A stretch of DNA of 64,000 nt from Balneatrix alpica DSM 16621. Its GTDB lineage: Bacteria > Pseudomonadota > Gammaproteobacteria > Pseudomonadales > Balneatricaceae. Made by a program: the position numbers and the translations under genes. The stretch is taken from assembly GCF_000619885.1 (NCBI RefSeq), contig NZ_KK211039.1:523589-587588 (forward strand), given 5' to 3'. Under the pieces are notes generated by a model. The model saw nothing but the letters and a program-made list of their open reading frames with translations, made no database searches and was not told where the DNA came from. Positions 48,355 through 58,726 of the stretch are shown in pieces. The number at the start of each line of letters is the position of its first letter. The first letter of the stretch is position 1.

Positions 48355-49839
48355 ATGTACCCGACTCTCGCCCAGTTGCGTGAAGAATACCTCACCCAGG
48401 GCACCCTCAAGGGTCTGCCCCAGCAACTCTTTATTAATGGCCAGTGGCGCGAACCCAGCGCACAAAAGTGGCTGGATAGCCTCGACCCGTGCACGGGGCA
48501 AGCCTTTGCCCGTATCCCGGCAGGCAGCGCCAAGGATATTGATCTTGCGGTTAATGCGGCGCAAGCCGCTCTGCCTCAGTGGCAGGCCTTGCCCGCCCAC
48601 CAACGGGGGCAGGTTCTAGCACGCACGGCAGATCTTTTGGAGCAGCAACAAGATCTGTTTGCCACGGTGGAAGCATTAGAGGTGGGCAAGCCCATTAGCG
48701 AAGCTATCGCGGATATCCAGTCTTGCCTGCGCACCCTGCGCTATTACGCCGGTGCCGCTGATAAGGTACAGGGCGATAGCTATCCCCTTGGCCAGCAAGC
48801 CCTGTCCTTTTCCATCATGGAAGCTGTTGGGGTGACTGCCCACATTGTGCCCTGGAACTTCCCCCTTAATACCACCTTGCGCGGCGTAGCACCTGCGCTG
48901 GCAGTCGGCTGCACGGCAGTCGTCAAACCTGCGGAGAACACCTCTCTCACCAGCCTGATGCTAGGCCCATTGTTTAGCAAAGCAGGCTTGCCCGATGGGG
49001 TTTACAACGTGGTCAGTGGGCTGGGGGTGGATACCGGCGCGCCCCTGGTCGCCCATCGCGGCATTAACCATGTGACCTTTACCGGCTCAGTGCAGACTGG
49101 TCGCCATGTCATGCGCTCCGCAGCACAAAATATCAGCAGCCTGACTCTGGAGCTTGGGGGCAAGTCCCCCTTGGTCGTACTCGCCGATGCTGACTTGGAA
49201 GCCGCGGCCGACGGCATCCTCTCCGCCATTTTTTATAACGCTGGGCAGATTTGTTCGGCGGGTTCCCGCCTGATCGTGGAGCGCCGCGTTCATGCCGAAT
49301 TACTCGATATCGTGCTGCGCAAGGTTAAGCAACTGCAGATTGGCCATAGCCTCGACAACCCTAGCTTTGGCGCCATCAGCTCAGCGGCTCAATTGGACAA
49401 AATAGCAGCCTTTGTGGAACGCGCCCGCGCACGGGGCCGTCAGATACTCTGTGGCGGACAACGTCTGCAATGGCAGGGACAAGGCTGGTTTTATGCGCCC
49501 ACCATCATTGATGACGTGCCTGCGGATGACGAGCTGATTCAAGAGGAAATCTTCGGCCCCGTCCTCAGCGTGCAAATAGTTGATGACCTGGAAACGGCCA
49601 TTAATGCCGCCAACTGCACCCAGTTTGCCCTGGCCGCCGGCATTTACACCCGCGATGTTCAGGCTGCCCTGCACTTTGCCCAACGCACCGACGCTGGTCA
49701 GATCACGGTTAACGATTATTGGGCCGGCGGTATGGAAGTCCCTTTTGGGGGCAACCGCCTGTCCGGTTTTGGGCGAGAGAAAGGACTCGAAGCCTTGCGT
49801 AACTACTGTAGGACCAAAGCCATCACCTTCAAGGTGTAA
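48355..49839 (+). CDS. NAD(P)-dependent aldehyde dehydrogenase
   Basis: The 494-residue protein has the cofactor region IVPWNFPLNTTLRGVAPALA, the FTGSVQTGRHVM motif, the general-base glutamate in LTLELGGKSPLV, and the catalytic nucleophile Cys300 in NAGQICSAGSR. It oxidises an aldehyde to an acid; the closest classes are betaine-aldehyde or gamma-aminobutyraldehyde-like dehydrogenases. It lies 17 bp after the enolase-superfamily gene with a good AGGGGAG ribosome-binding site, so both act in one pathway, likely taking the aldehyde made by the GMC enzyme. Confidence 0.93.
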   Translation: MYPTLAQLREEYLTQGTLKGLPQQLFINGQWREPSAQKWLDSLDPCTGQAFARIPAGSAKDIDLAVNAAQAALPQWQALPAHQRGQVLARTADLLEQQQDLFATVEALEVGKPISEAIADIQSCLRTLRYYAGAADKVQGDSYPLGQQALSFSIMEAVGVTAHIVPWNFPLNTTLRGVAPALAVGCTAVVKPAENTSLTSLMLGPLFSKAGLPDGVYNVVSGLGVDTGAPLVAHRGINHVTFTGSVQTGRHVMRSAAQNISSLTLELGGKSPLVVLADADLEAAADGILSAIFYNAGQICSAGSRLIVERRVHAELLDIVLRKVKQLQIGHSLDNPSFGAISSAAQLDKIAAFVERARARGRQILCGGQRLQWQGQGWFYAPTIIDDVPADDELIQEEIFGPVLSVQIVDDLETAINAANCTQFALAAGIYTRDVQAALHFAQRTDAGQITVNDYWAGGMEVPFGGNRLSGFGREKGLEALRNYCRTKAITFKV

Positions 49840-49898
49840 CCCAATTGGCTGGCCTTGGCGTCAGCACGATATCCATTGATCAGCGACAGGAAGAAAAC

Positions 49899-51497
49899 AT
49901 GAATAATAAATCGAAAAAATGTGATCTCCAGCAGCCGGTAGAAGGCATTAGCCGTCGCCGTTTTTTAGCCGGCAGCTTAGCCGCTGGGGCAGCATTGGGA
50001 CTAGGCGGGCTCAGCCTGAGCCAAGCCTATGCAGGCAGCCTGGCCCCGGTAAAAGGCGGTAAGCTCACCGTAGGCGGCGGCCAGGGCTCCACTACGGATT
50101 CCCTTGATCCTGCGACCTATAACAATGACTTCCTCTATGCGCTGGCCTATGGCGTATTTAACAACCTGACCGAAATCGACACAGACGGCAAACTGATCCC
50201 CGAGCTGGCTGAGTCCTGGCAAGCCAGTGCCGACGCCAAAGTCTGGGCCTTTCGCCTACGCAAGGATGTGACCTTCCACGATGGCAAATCCTTAAGTGTT
50301 GAGGATGTGATTGCTTCCCTGAATCATCACCGCAAAGATGGCTCCAAGTCCGGCGCTAAGCCCTTGGTAGAGGGCATTGCTGACATGCGCGCAGCGGATG
50401 CCCACACCTTGGTGATCGAGCTAAAAGACGCCAATGCGGACTTCCCCTTTATCCTTAGTGACTACCACCTGGGCATTCGCCAAGCCAAGGGTGAAGGCAT
50501 TGATGCCCAGAGCGCCATCGGCACGGGGGCTTATATTCTGCAAAGCTTTGAGCCAGGGGTACGCGCCACCTACCTGCGCAACCCGCAATACTGGAAAAGC
50601 GGCCGCGCCCATATCAACGAGATTGAAATTCTCGTCATTGCCGATGCCGCTGCCCGCTTGAATGCATTAATGACCGGTCAGGTTGATTTGATCGACCGTC
50701 CCGACCTGAAAACCATCAAGATGCTGGAACGCGCCCCAGGCGTGAAGGTAGAACAACGCACTGGCACCCTGCACTACACCCTGCCGATGCATGCCAATGT
50801 AGCCCCCTTCCAGGACAATAATGTGCGCTTAGCGCTCAAGCACGCCATTAACCGTGAAGAGATGGTGCAGAAGGTACTCAAAGGCTATGGGGTCGTGGGC
50901 AACGACCACCCTATAGGCCCATCCAACCGCTTCTTTAATCATGACCTGGCGATTCGCAGCTATGATCCGGACAAGGCCGCCTTTTACCTGAAACAAGCCG
51001 GTATGAGCGAGTTAAAAGTTCAACTGAGCCTGGCCGAAACCGCCTTTGATGGTGCCCTGGACGCCGGCGCCCTCTTTGCCGAAAGCGCCAAAAAAGCGGG
51101 GATTACGATTGAAATCCTGCGGGAGCCTAACGATGGCTACTGGTCGAATGTCTGGTTGAAAAAGCCTTTTAGCGCCAGTTATTGGGGTGGCCGCCCGACA
51201 GAGGATTGGATGTTCTCAACCGTCTATGCCAAGGGCGTATCCTGGAATGAGTCCAACTGGGAGCATGCACGTTTCAACCAACTGCTGGTCGCAGCGCGCT
51301 CAGAGTTAGATGATGACAAACGTCGCGCTATGTATGGGGAAATGCAGCAACTGGTCAGAGACGAAGGCAGCACCATTATCCCTATGTTCGGTAACTATGT
51401 GGTCGCCATGCGCGACCGGGTACAGCATGACGAACAGGTTGCCGCCAATTGGGATTTGGATGGCCAGCGTTTTATGGAGCGCTGGTGGGTAGCCTAA
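49899..51497 (+). CDS. Family 5 ABC substrate-binding protein with Tat signal
   Basis: ATG at 49899 has AGGAAG five bases upstream and gives 532 residues. A twin-arginine signal SRRRFLAGS (about 18-26) precedes a hydrophobic core and AYA cleavage site; this shows export as a folded protein. The mature part has the SBP_bac_5 fold: LAESWQASADAKVWAFRLRK, VTFHDGKSLSVEDV and the C-terminal ligand lobe. Family 5 proteins carry peptides, opines, nickel or oligosaccharides. The Tat route is common in the peptide/opine group. It is followed by a stabilising hairpin and then the permease genes. Confidence 0.92.
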   Translation: MNNKSKKCDLQQPVEGISRRRFLAGSLAAGAALGLGGLSLSQAYAGSLAPVKGGKLTVGGGQGSTTDSLDPATYNNDFLYALAYGVFNNLTEIDTDGKLIPELAESWQASADAKVWAFRLRKDVTFHDGKSLSVEDVIASLNHHRKDGSKSGAKPLVEGIADMRAADAHTLVIELKDANADFPFILSDYHLGIRQAKGEGIDAQSAIGTGAYILQSFEPGVRATYLRNPQYWKSGRAHINEIEILVIADAAARLNALMTGQVDLIDRPDLKTIKMLERAPGVKVEQRTGTLHYTLPMHANVAPFQDNNVRLALKHAINREEMVQKVLKGYGVVGNDHPIGPSNRFFNHDLAIRSYDPDKAAFYLKQAGMSELKVQLSLAETAFDGALDAGALFAESAKKAGITIEILREPNDGYWSNVWLKKPFSASYWGGRPTEDWMFSTVYAKGVSWNESNWEHARFNQLLVAARSELDDDKRRAMYGEMQQLVRDEGSTIIPMFGNYVVAMRDRVQHDEQVAANWDLDGQRFMERWWVA

Positions 51498-51511
51498 CCC
51501 CTACTGTCACG

Positions 51512-51534
51512 ATTTCCCGGCCATGCCGGGAAAT
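51512..51534 (+). other. Intergenic hairpin between the binding protein and permease genes
   Basis: ATTTCCCGGC (51512-51521) pairs perfectly with GCCGGGAAAT (51525-51534) around CAT. Only a short T-rich sequence follows. Such hairpins often protect the upstream binding-protein mRNA, raising its level above the permeases. Confidence 0.7.
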
Positions 51535-51574
51535 TCTCCACTTTGGGCGCTGCCCCTAACCATAAGCCAACACC

Positions 51575-52531
51575 ATGCATACCATTATTCAGATGACGCT
51601 AAAGCGTCTGGGCTTAGGGCTCGTGACGCTGCTGGTAGTCTCCATCATCATTTTTTATGCGGTTGAGTTGCTACCGGGGGATCTGGCCCAGGCCATTCTT
51701 GGCCAATCCGCCACCACCGAAACCCTGGCTGCATTTCGCCAGGAACTAGGACTGGATCAACCCGCACTGACCCGCTATCTAAACTGGCTAGGCCAATTAC
51801 TGCAAGGTGATTTTGGCCGCTCGTTGGCAAATGGCCGTGAGATCAGCGAGTTGATTGGTGGCCGTCTTGCCAACACCCTGGCATTAGCCTGTTACGCCGC
51901 CATTATCGCCGTTCCCCTGTCGTTACTACTGGGCATTCTTGCCGCCCTGTATCGCCACTCCTGGTTTGATCGACTGACCAATATTTTCAGCTTGGGATCA
52001 ATCTCATTTCCGGAATTCTTTGTCGCCTACATTCTGATTTTGTTACTGGCGGTAAAAAGTAATTTTTTCCCATCCCTGGCCAACGTCTCTGAGCAGACCT
52101 CCCTGTCTGACTACTTACTGATTTGTTTGCTGCCTGCCCTCACCCTGACACTGGTGGTGATGGCCCATATGATGCGGATGACCCGCGCCGCCATCGTTAA
52201 CCTGCTGGCCAGTCCCTACATTGAAATGGCCCACCTTAAAGGGCTATCTCCCTGGCGGGTCATTACTCGCCATGCACTACCCAATGCCCTAGCACCGATC
52301 ATCAACGTCGTTGCCCTTAATCTGGCCTACTTGGTTGTCGGTGTGGTGGTGGTCGAGGTGGTGTTTGTCTATCCCGGCTTGGGGCAATTGCTGGTGGACT
52401 CGGTGACCAAGCGCGATATCACCGTGGTCCAAGCGGCCAGCCTGGTCTTTGCAGCAGCCTTTATCGTGCTGAACCTGCTGGCGGACATTGCCGCCATTGT
52501 TACTAATCCACGCTTACTGAACCCTCGCTAG
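51575..52531 (+). CDS. ABC transporter permease, DppB type
   Basis: The 318-residue protein has about six membrane helices, the N-terminal ELLPGDLAQAILGQSAT segment of the DppB/OppB group, and the EAA loop AHLKGLSPWRVITRHALPNA that contacts the ATPase. It forms the importer channel with the next gene's product. Confidence 0.93.
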   Translation: MHTIIQMTLKRLGLGLVTLLVVSIIIFYAVELLPGDLAQAILGQSATTETLAAFRQELGLDQPALTRYLNWLGQLLQGDFGRSLANGREISELIGGRLANTLALACYAAIIAVPLSLLLGILAALYRHSWFDRLTNIFSLGSISFPEFFVAYILILLLAVKSNFFPSLANVSEQTSLSDYLLICLLPALTLTLVVMAHMMRMTRAAIVNLLASPYIEMAHLKGLSPWRVITRHALPNALAPIINVVALNLAYLVVGVVVVEVVFVYPGLGQLLVDSVTKRDITVVQAASLVFAAAFIVLNLLADIAAIVTNPRLLNPR

Positions 52532-52542
52532 GAGTCACGCTT

Positions 52543-53367
52543 ATGCCTTGGTATCAGTCCCTGAAACAGGCTCCGCTCAGCGCCCAACTTGGTTTGTTGA
52601 TTATTGCGCTCTATGCCTTGGTCACCCTGCTGGCGCATTGGTTAGCGCCCTATGGTGAAACCGAGATTGTCGGTGACGTCTATGCACCCTGGGGGGCAGA
52701 GTTTTTACTCGGCACCGATAATCTGGGCCGCGATATGCTCAGCCGCCTACTCTATGGCGCACAGAATACGCTTGGCATTGCCTTGGCAACGACGTTACTG
52801 GCATTCGCCCTGGGTGGCTTGGCCGGTATCCTCGCTGCGGTTGTTGGCGGCTGGCTGGATCAACTACTCTCCCGAGTGGTCGATGTCTTGATGGCTATCC
52901 CGGCGCTGATCTTTGCATTGCTGATGCTAACCATCGTCGGTACCTCCACTCTTTCGCTGATTTTAGTCATCGCCATTTTGGATGCGACGCGGGTATTTCG
53001 CCTCGCCCGCGCCGTCGCCCAGTCCATTGTCGTAATGGATTACGTCGAAGCGGCTCGCCTGCGGGGTGAGGGGCTCTGGTGGCTGATCCGCCATGAAATT
53101 CTGCCCAATGCCATGCCCCCCTTGATTGCCGAGTTTGGGCTGCGCTTTTGTTTCGTGTTTCTGTTTATCTCGGCCTTGTCGTTCCTTGGCTTAGGTAATC
53201 CGCCCCCCGCAGCGGACTGGGGCGCCATGGTCCGCGAAAACGCCACCCTCATTACTTTCGGTGATATCACCCCCCTGCTGCCGGCAGCCGCCATTGCGTT
53301 GCTGACCGTGGCCGTCAACTTTGTGGTGGATTGGTTACTCCACCAAGCCAGTGGCCTCAAGGAATAA
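52543..53367 (+). CDS. ABC transporter permease, DppC type
   Basis: The 274-residue protein has the DppC N-terminus with the GTDNLGRDMLSRLLYGAQNT motif, about six helices and the EAA loop EAARLRGEGLWWLIRHEILP. It lies 11 bp after the DppB-type gene, with AGGAG before its ATG. The pair forms the membrane channel of the importer. Confidence 0.93.
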   Translation: MPWYQSLKQAPLSAQLGLLIIALYALVTLLAHWLAPYGETEIVGDVYAPWGAEFLLGTDNLGRDMLSRLLYGAQNTLGIALATTLLAFALGGLAGILAAVVGGWLDQLLSRVVDVLMAIPALIFALLMLTIVGTSTLSLILVIAILDATRVFRLARAVAQSIVVMDYVEAARLRGEGLWWLIRHEILPNAMPPLIAEFGLRFCFVFLFISALSFLGLGNPPPAADWGAMVRENATLITFGDITPLLPAAAIALLTVAVNFVVDWLLHQASGLKE

Positions 53368-53381
53368 TTCAGGAGACAGCC

Positions 53382-55028
53382 ATGCACAGCAAACCCTTAC
53401 TGCAAATGCGTGACCTGCGGATTGAGGCCAAATTGGATCAAGGCTGGCAGGAAATCATCAAGGGCATTGATCTTGATCTTTACCCAGGTGAAGTGCTGGG
53501 GTTAATCGGTGAGTCCGGAGCAGGCAAATCCACCCTGGGGCTGGCCGCCATGGGCTATACCCGCGGGGGTTGTCGCATCAGCGGTGGCTCCATTCTTTTC
53601 GATTCCATTGATCTGACTCAGGCTAGCGAAGCCACCAAGCAACAGCTGCGGGGCAAGCGCATCGCTTACGTTGCCCAATCAGCCGCGGCGTCCTTTAACC
53701 CAGCCCAACGCTTACTTGATCAGTATATTGAGGGCCCCGTTCAGCATCTGGGGATGGACCCTGAGCATGCCAAGCGTGAAGCGATTGCCCTTTATCGCAA
53801 GATGCAGCTACCCAACCCAGAGCGGATTGGCTATCGCTATCCCCATCAATTGTCCGGCGGACAGCTACAACGGGCAATGACAGCCATGGCGATGGCCTGC
53901 CAGCCCGATCTGATTATTTTTGACGAACCCACTACGGCCTTGGATGTAACGACCCAAATTGAAGTGCTGGCCGCCATTCGTGATGTGGTCAAAAGCTATA
54001 ACACCGCAGCCATTTACGTTACCCATGACTTGGCCGTCGTGGCGCAAATGGCTGATCGAATTCAGGTGTTGAAGCACGGCCAGACCATTGAAGTAGCAGA
54101 GACCCGCCACATGCTGCATCAACCCCAGGCTGAGTACACCAAAACCCTGTGGGCAGTACGTAACCTGCAAAAGCCAGCCCCTGCGCAAACAGCCACAGAA
54201 ACAGTGCTTTCCTTACAGGGAGTCGATGCTGCCTATGGCAACAACACTCTGAAGGTACTGAGCAATGTCAATATTGATGTACCGCGAGGGCAAACCCTGG
54301 CTATCGTTGGTGAATCCGGCTCAGGAAAGTCCACCACAGCACGGGTGATTACTGGTCTGCTTGAGCCTACAGCAGGTAAAGTGGTGTATCAGGGCCAGGT
54401 ATTGCCTGCCAGCTATCGACAACGTGACCAGCACACACTGCGTCACATCCAAATGATTTACCAAATGGCGGACACTGCCCTGAATCCCCGCCAACGGGTT
54501 AAGGACATTATTGGTCGTCCCTTGGAGTTTTACCTTGGCTTATCTGGCCAGGCTAAAACTAAACGCATCCATGAACTCCTCAAGCAGATTGATCTAGACC
54601 CTGATACTTACTTAGACCGCTATCCGCATGAGTTATCAGGTGGGCAAAAACAACGTATCTGTATTGCTAGGGCGCTGGCTGCCGAACCTGAGGTGATTAT
54701 CTGTGATGAGGTCACCTCAGCACTGGATCAAGTAGTGGCGGAAGGCATTCTTAAGCTCCTACTGCGCCTACAACAAGAATTGCAACTCACCTATTTGTTT
54801 ATCACCCATGATTTAGCCACGGTAAAAGCGATTGCCGATCAAGTCGTTATCATGCGTTATGGTAAAGTCATCGAGCAGGGTAGCTGTGTGGAGATCTTCA
54901 GCCCTCCCCATCCAGAATACAGTGCCCAACTGTTATCTTCCGTCCCTGAAATGGATCCTGACTGGTTAACCCGTCAACTACAGGATCGTCAGGAAACAGG
55001 ACACACATCCACGTTAAAGGCCAGCTAA
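53382..55028 (+). CDS. ABC transporter ATP-binding protein with two fused nucleotide-binding domains
   Basis: ATG at 53382 has AGGAG six bases upstream and gives 548 residues. It fuses the DppD- and DppF-type ATPases. The first has Walker [10 protein letters not shown], signature LSGGQLQR and Walker [12 protein letters not shown]; the second has [17 protein letters not shown] and [12 protein letters not shown]. It powers import by the permease pair. Both domains look catalytically complete. Fused versions are known in opine and peptide importers of the dipeptide/oligopeptide class. Confidence 0.93.
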   Translation: MHSKPLLQMRDLRIEAKLDQGWQEIIKGIDLDLYPGEVLGLIGESGAGKSTLGLAAMGYTRGGCRISGGSILFDSIDLTQASEATKQQLRGKRIAYVAQSAAASFNPAQRLLDQYIEGPVQHLGMDPEHAKREAIALYRKMQLPNPERIGYRYPHQLSGGQLQRAMTAMAMACQPDLIIFDEPTTALDVTTQIEVLAAIRDVVKSYNTAAIYVTHDLAVVAQMADRIQVLKHGQTIEVAETRHMLHQPQAEYTKTLWAVRNLQKPAPAQTATETVLSLQGVDAAYGNNTLKVLSNVNIDVPRGQTLAIVGESGSGKSTTARVITGLLEPTAGKVVYQGQVLPASYRQRDQHTLRHIQMIYQMADTALNPRQRVKDIIGRPLEFYLGLSGQAKTKRIHELLKQIDLDPDTYLDRYPHELSGGQKQRICIARALAAEPEVIICDEVTSALDQVVAEGILKLLLRLQQELQLTYLFITHDLATVKAIADQVVIMRYGKVIEQGSCVEIFSPPHPEYSAQLLSSVPEMDPDWLTRQLQDRQETGHTSTLKAS

Positions 55029-55031
55029 CTG

Positions 55032-55790
55032 ATGATGCACTGCCAGGATGTCATTGAACCCATTAGTCGCGCACTACTGCAAGCACGCCAGCAACATCAA
55101 CCACTGGCATTGCCCGAGGCGCTATTGAATTCATTAGATGAAGAAACTGCTTATGCGGTCCAACAACGGGTACTGGAGTTACGCCAGCAGCCTGCAAAAT
55201 GGTGGAAAACAGGATTAATGGGCAATGGCCAAATCTTTGCTGCTCCTATTGCCGCCAGCGAATGCTATGCAAGCGAAGCCAAGATTGATACTCAGCACTT
55301 TACGGCCTTGCATGTAGAGGCTGAACTAGCCTTCTGTTTCAACCGTAGTTTTCAGCCAAAGCAACAATACACTGAGGTGGAAATACTGTCTGCTATCAGT
55401 CATGTAGCGGTTTCTATTGAAGTTCTAGATAGTCGTTTAGCAGGCTGGCCCCAGGCTCCAACACAGCTACACCTTGCTGATAACCAGATGAACGGTGCGT
55501 TGGTTATTGGAGAGGCTCATACTTGGCAAAACTCGATTAATTTCTCCTCTCAACCCTTCGAACTATATATCAATGACCACTTAATCGTGCAAAATGAGGG
55601 AGGCCATCCTCAACAGAATCCGGTTCAGTTACTGCCGGAATTTGTTAACCTCTGCAGCCACCTGGGTTATCACCTGGAAGCTGGCAGCTGGGTGACGACA
55701 GGCACCTGGAGTGGTTACCCTGCCGCTGTCAGCGGTGATAAGGTAAGTGTCTGTTTTGCGGGGATAGGTTCTGCTTGGGTTCAGCTATAA
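55032..55790 (+). CDS. 2-oxo-acid hydratase (FAH superfamily, 2-keto-4-pentenoate hydratase-like)
   Basis: The 252-residue protein resembles the MhpD/DmpE branch of the fumarylacetoacetate-hydrolase superfamily: KTGLMGNGQIFAAPI near the N-terminus, the metal-ligand segment LHVEAELAFCF, and VSIEVLDSRLAGWP. These enzymes use Mg2+ to hydrate or cleave 2-oxo acids. It starts four bases after the ATPase gene, so it is in the same operon. In a sugar-acid route, it could act on a 2-keto-3-deoxy acid made by the enolase-superfamily enzyme; this is inference. Confidence 0.85.
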   Translation: MMHCQDVIEPISRALLQARQQHQPLALPEALLNSLDEETAYAVQQRVLELRQQPAKWWKTGLMGNGQIFAAPIAASECYASEAKIDTQHFTALHVEAELAFCFNRSFQPKQQYTEVEILSAISHVAVSIEVLDSRLAGWPQAPTQLHLADNQMNGALVIGEAHTWQNSINFSSQPFELYINDHLIVQNEGGHPQQNPVQLLPEFVNLCSHLGYHLEAGSWVTTGTWSGYPAAVSGDKVSVCFAGIGSAWVQL

Positions 55791-55919
55791 AAGTAAACCC
55801 TGCATTAACTATAAACATAACTGGACTCGCTGCGCGTAAGTCGACGCCCTTGCCACTCCAAGAGCCTAGGAGCCCTCGTCTGCAGCCGGCGAGCCAGACA
55901 AGCAAAGAAGGCATTTTCG

Positions 55920-58097
55920 ATGGGTCAACGCATCGCTCATGGCGGTTTGCAAATTTCCGCCCCCCTGTACCAATTCGTTAACACCGAAGTGCTACCCGGC
56001 ACCGGCGTCAGTGAGCAACAATTCTGGGATGGCATGGCAGCCATCGTCCGAGATCTAGCACCCCGTAACCGTGCGCTCCTGGCGAAACGCGATGAAATGC
56101 AAGCCAAAATTGATGACTGGCACCGCGCTCATCAAGGCAGCGCATTTAATTTTGCCGAATACAAAGCTTTCCTCCAAGAGATTGGCTACCTCCTCCCTGA
56201 AGGTGAAGCTTTCCAGGTCAGCACCAGCAATGTCGATCCCGAAATGGCAACCATGGCTGGACCTCAGCTGGTGGTACCGGTGATGAATGCACGTTTTGCC
56301 CTGAATGCTGCCAATGCACGCTGGGGCAGCCTCTATGATGCTCTCTATGGCACCGATGCTATTGCTGAGACAGAAGGCGCCGAAAAAGGTCAGGGGTATA
56401 ACCCAGTTCGAGGAGCCAAAGTGATCGCGTTTGCGCGTCAATTCCTCGACCAAGCAGCCCCTCTAGCGCAGGGTTCACATCAAGACGCCAGCGCTTATCG
56501 GATTGTACAAGGACAACTTAGCGTCAGCCTGTCACAAGGGGGAGAGACTGCCCTGGCTGAGCCCAGCAAACTGATCGGTTATCGCGGTCCAGCCGAAGCA
56601 CCGCAAGCTGTCCTATTAAAGAACAATGGTCTGCACTTTGAGATCCAGATCGATCCTAGTAGCCAAATTGGCCAAAGTGATGCCGCTGGCGTGGCAGATA
56701 TTCTGCTTGAGTCTGCGCTGACCACCATTATGGACTGCGAAGACTCAGTAGCGGCCGTTGATTCCGCCGATAAAATCGTCGTTTACCGCAATTGGCTAGG
56801 CCTGATGAAGGGCGATCTGACTGAAGAAGTCAGCAAAGGTGGTAAAAGCTTCACTCGACGGATTAATCCTGATCGTGAATACCAAGGTTTGGACGGCAAG
56901 CCGCTGCTGTTAAAAGGCCGTAGCCTGATGTTTGTGCGTAACGTTGGGCATCTGATGACCAACGAGGCTATTATCGACCAAGATGGGCACGAAATTCCGG
57001 AAGGTATCATGGATGCCCTGGTGACCACCGCTATTGCCCTACACGATATTCAGGGTAAAGGCGCCTTCCGCAACACCACAACTGGCTCAATGTATATCGT
57101 TAAACCGAAGATGCATGGCCCCGAAGAAGTTGCCTTCGCCAATGAACTGTTCGGGCGAGTGGAAGAGGTGCTCGGATTGCCACCCTTCACCCTAAAAATG
57201 GGCATCATGGATGAAGAACGCCGCACCACAGTCAACCTCAAAGAATGCATCCGCGCCGCCAAAGAGCGCGTAGTGTTTATCAACACCGGCTTCCTTGACC
57301 GTACCGGCGATGAAATTCACACCTCCATGCTGATGGGTCCGATGATTCGTAAGGGCGAGATGAAACAAGCAGCCTGGATCAGCGCCTATGAAAATTGGAA
57401 CGTCGACATTGGCTTGGAGTGCGGCCTTAGCGGTCGTGCGCAAATTGGTAAAGGCATGTGGCCCATCCCTGATCAGATGGCGAACATGCTACAAGCCAAG
57501 GTAGCGCATCCACTATCCGGTGCCAATACAGCCTGGGTTCCCTCCCCCACCGCAGCCACGCTGCATGCCCTGCATTATCATCAGGTCGATGTTTTTGCTC
57601 GCCAGGCGGAGTTAGCCCAACGTCCTCGCGCCTCTTTGGATGACATCCTCACCGTACCGGTAGCAAGCAACCCTAATTGGAGCGCGGCAGAGATTCAGCA
57701 AGAGCTGGATAACAATGCTCAGGGCATTCTGGGCTATGTGGTACGTTGGATCGATCAGGGCGTAGGTTGCTCCAAAGTACCGGATATCAATGATGTCGGC
57801 TTAATGGAAGACCGCGCCACCCTGCGCATTTCCAGCCAGCATATCGCTAACTGGTTACTGCACGGTGTGTGCAGCCAGGAGCAGGTGATGGAGACGATGA
57901 AACGTATGGCAGCCGTGGTCGACCGTCAGAATGCCGAGGACCCTGAGTATCGCCCGATGGCCCCTCACTTTGCCGACAGCGTTGCCTTCCAGGCCGCCTG
58001 TGAATTGGTCTTTGAAGGCTGTGCCCAACCTAACGGCTATACCGAACCTGTCCTGCACCGCCGCCGCTTGCAACTAAAAGCCAAGCTTGCTGGTTAA
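55920..58097 (+). CDS. glcB: Malate synthase G
   Basis: At 725 residues it has the size of E. coli GlcB (723). Segments include [46 protein letters not shown] with [26 protein letters not shown] (cited by short parts: [10 protein letters not shown]). It condenses glyoxylate with acetyl-CoA to malate in the cytoplasm. No isocitrate lyase is present. It directly follows the catabolic operon by 129 bp on the same strand, so glyoxylate may be a product of that pathway, or it may be independent. A strong terminator follows. Confidence 0.96.
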   Translation: MGQRIAHGGLQISAPLYQFVNTEVLPGTGVSEQQFWDGMAAIVRDLAPRNRALLAKRDEMQAKIDDWHRAHQGSAFNFAEYKAFLQEIGYLLPEGEAFQVSTSNVDPEMATMAGPQLVVPVMNARFALNAANARWGSLYDALYGTDAIAETEGAEKGQGYNPVRGAKVIAFARQFLDQAAPLAQGSHQDASAYRIVQGQLSVSLSQGGETALAEPSKLIGYRGPAEAPQAVLLKNNGLHFEIQIDPSSQIGQSDAAGVADILLESALTTIMDCEDSVAAVDSADKIVVYRNWLGLMKGDLTEEVSKGGKSFTRRINPDREYQGLDGKPLLLKGRSLMFVRNVGHLMTNEAIIDQDGHEIPEGIMDALVTTAIALHDIQGKGAFRNTTTGSMYIVKPKMHGPEEVAFANELFGRVEEVLGLPPFTLKMGIMDEERRTTVNLKECIRAAKERVVFINTGFLDRTGDEIHTSMLMGPMIRKGEMKQAAWISAYENWNVDIGLECGLSGRAQIGKGMWPIPDQMANMLQAKVAHPLSGANTAWVPSPTAATLHALHYHQVDVFARQAELAQRPRASLDDILTVPVASNPNWSAAEIQQELDNNAQGILGYVVRWIDQGVGCSKVPDINDVGLMEDRATLRISSQHIANWLLHGVCSQEQVMETMKRMAAVVDRQNAEDPEYRPMAPHFADSVAFQAACELVFEGCAQPNGYTEPVLHRRRLQLKAKLAG

Positions 58098-58158
58098 TAC
58101 CTGACCAGCAGGGGTAGCTCACTACCCCTGCTCTCCCGTCAGCTGCGGGGGATCACAA

Positions 58159-58195
58159 GCATAAAAAACCCGGTACAAGACCGGGTTTTTTATGC
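58159..58195 (+). terminator. Terminator of glcB (and converging RRM gene)
   Basis: A perfect 16-bp stem (58159-58174 with 58180-58195) encloses ACAAG and includes A- and T-runs, so it can work in both directions. Confidence 0.92.
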
Positions 58196-58232
58196 TCAGA
58201 AGTGCCTTAGCACTCCTATCGTTTCTGATGAA

Positions 58233-58523
58233 TCAGAAGCGGCGACCACCCTGAGGACGGGGGCCACGAGCAGGACGCTCAGGACGAGGCTGCGCCTGGT
58301 TAACCTTCACGTTACGGCCTTTGAGAGGAGCACCATTCAGAGCAGCGATAGCGGCTTCTGCCTGGCCATCATCAGCCATTTCAACGAAACCAAAACCTTT
58401 GGACTGGCCAGTTTCTTTATCCATGATTACAGCTGCACGCTGCACTTCACCGAAAGCAGAAAAGGCTTCTTTCAGGTCATCATTGGTTACGCTATAAGCA
58501 AGGTTGCCAACGTAGATATTCAT
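58233..58523 (-). CDS. Small RRM-type RNA-binding protein
   Basis: ATG at 58523 gives 96 residues (MNIYVGNLAYSVTNDDLKEA). One RRM domain has RNP2 IYVGNL and RNP1 KGFGFVEM, followed by an Arg/Pro/Gly-rich tail ending GGRRF. Such single-RRM proteins bind RNA, and many are cold-induced. The ribosome-binding site is weak. It stands alone between glcB and ppsA. Confidence 0.9.
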   Translation of the reverse strand: MNIYVGNLAYSVTNDDLKEAFSAFGEVQRAAVIMDKETGQSKGFGFVEMADDGQAEAAIAALNGAPLKGRNVKVNQAQPRPERPARGPRPQGGRRF

Positions 58524-58726
58524 GCACAAACACCAAATTCAAAACGAGCGGTTGATCGTAATAGCGCAATCAGGCAACCAACCACACAAATTACCCGGTC
58601 ACGTCCTGAGGCAGCATGCTGACCTCAATCACTGATACAGTATGGCAGCTAATTCCCTTTTGCCTAGTCTCCATCGGAAAAAAAATGGCAAGAATTTCCC
58701 GACTTATCCAAAAAAAATGCATAAAA

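Noticed and set aside
47235-48383. 382-residue open frame overlapping the enolase-superfamily gene
   Set aside because: It is the +1 shadow of a gene with intact active-site residues; rich in Pro/Ser/Ala without family features.
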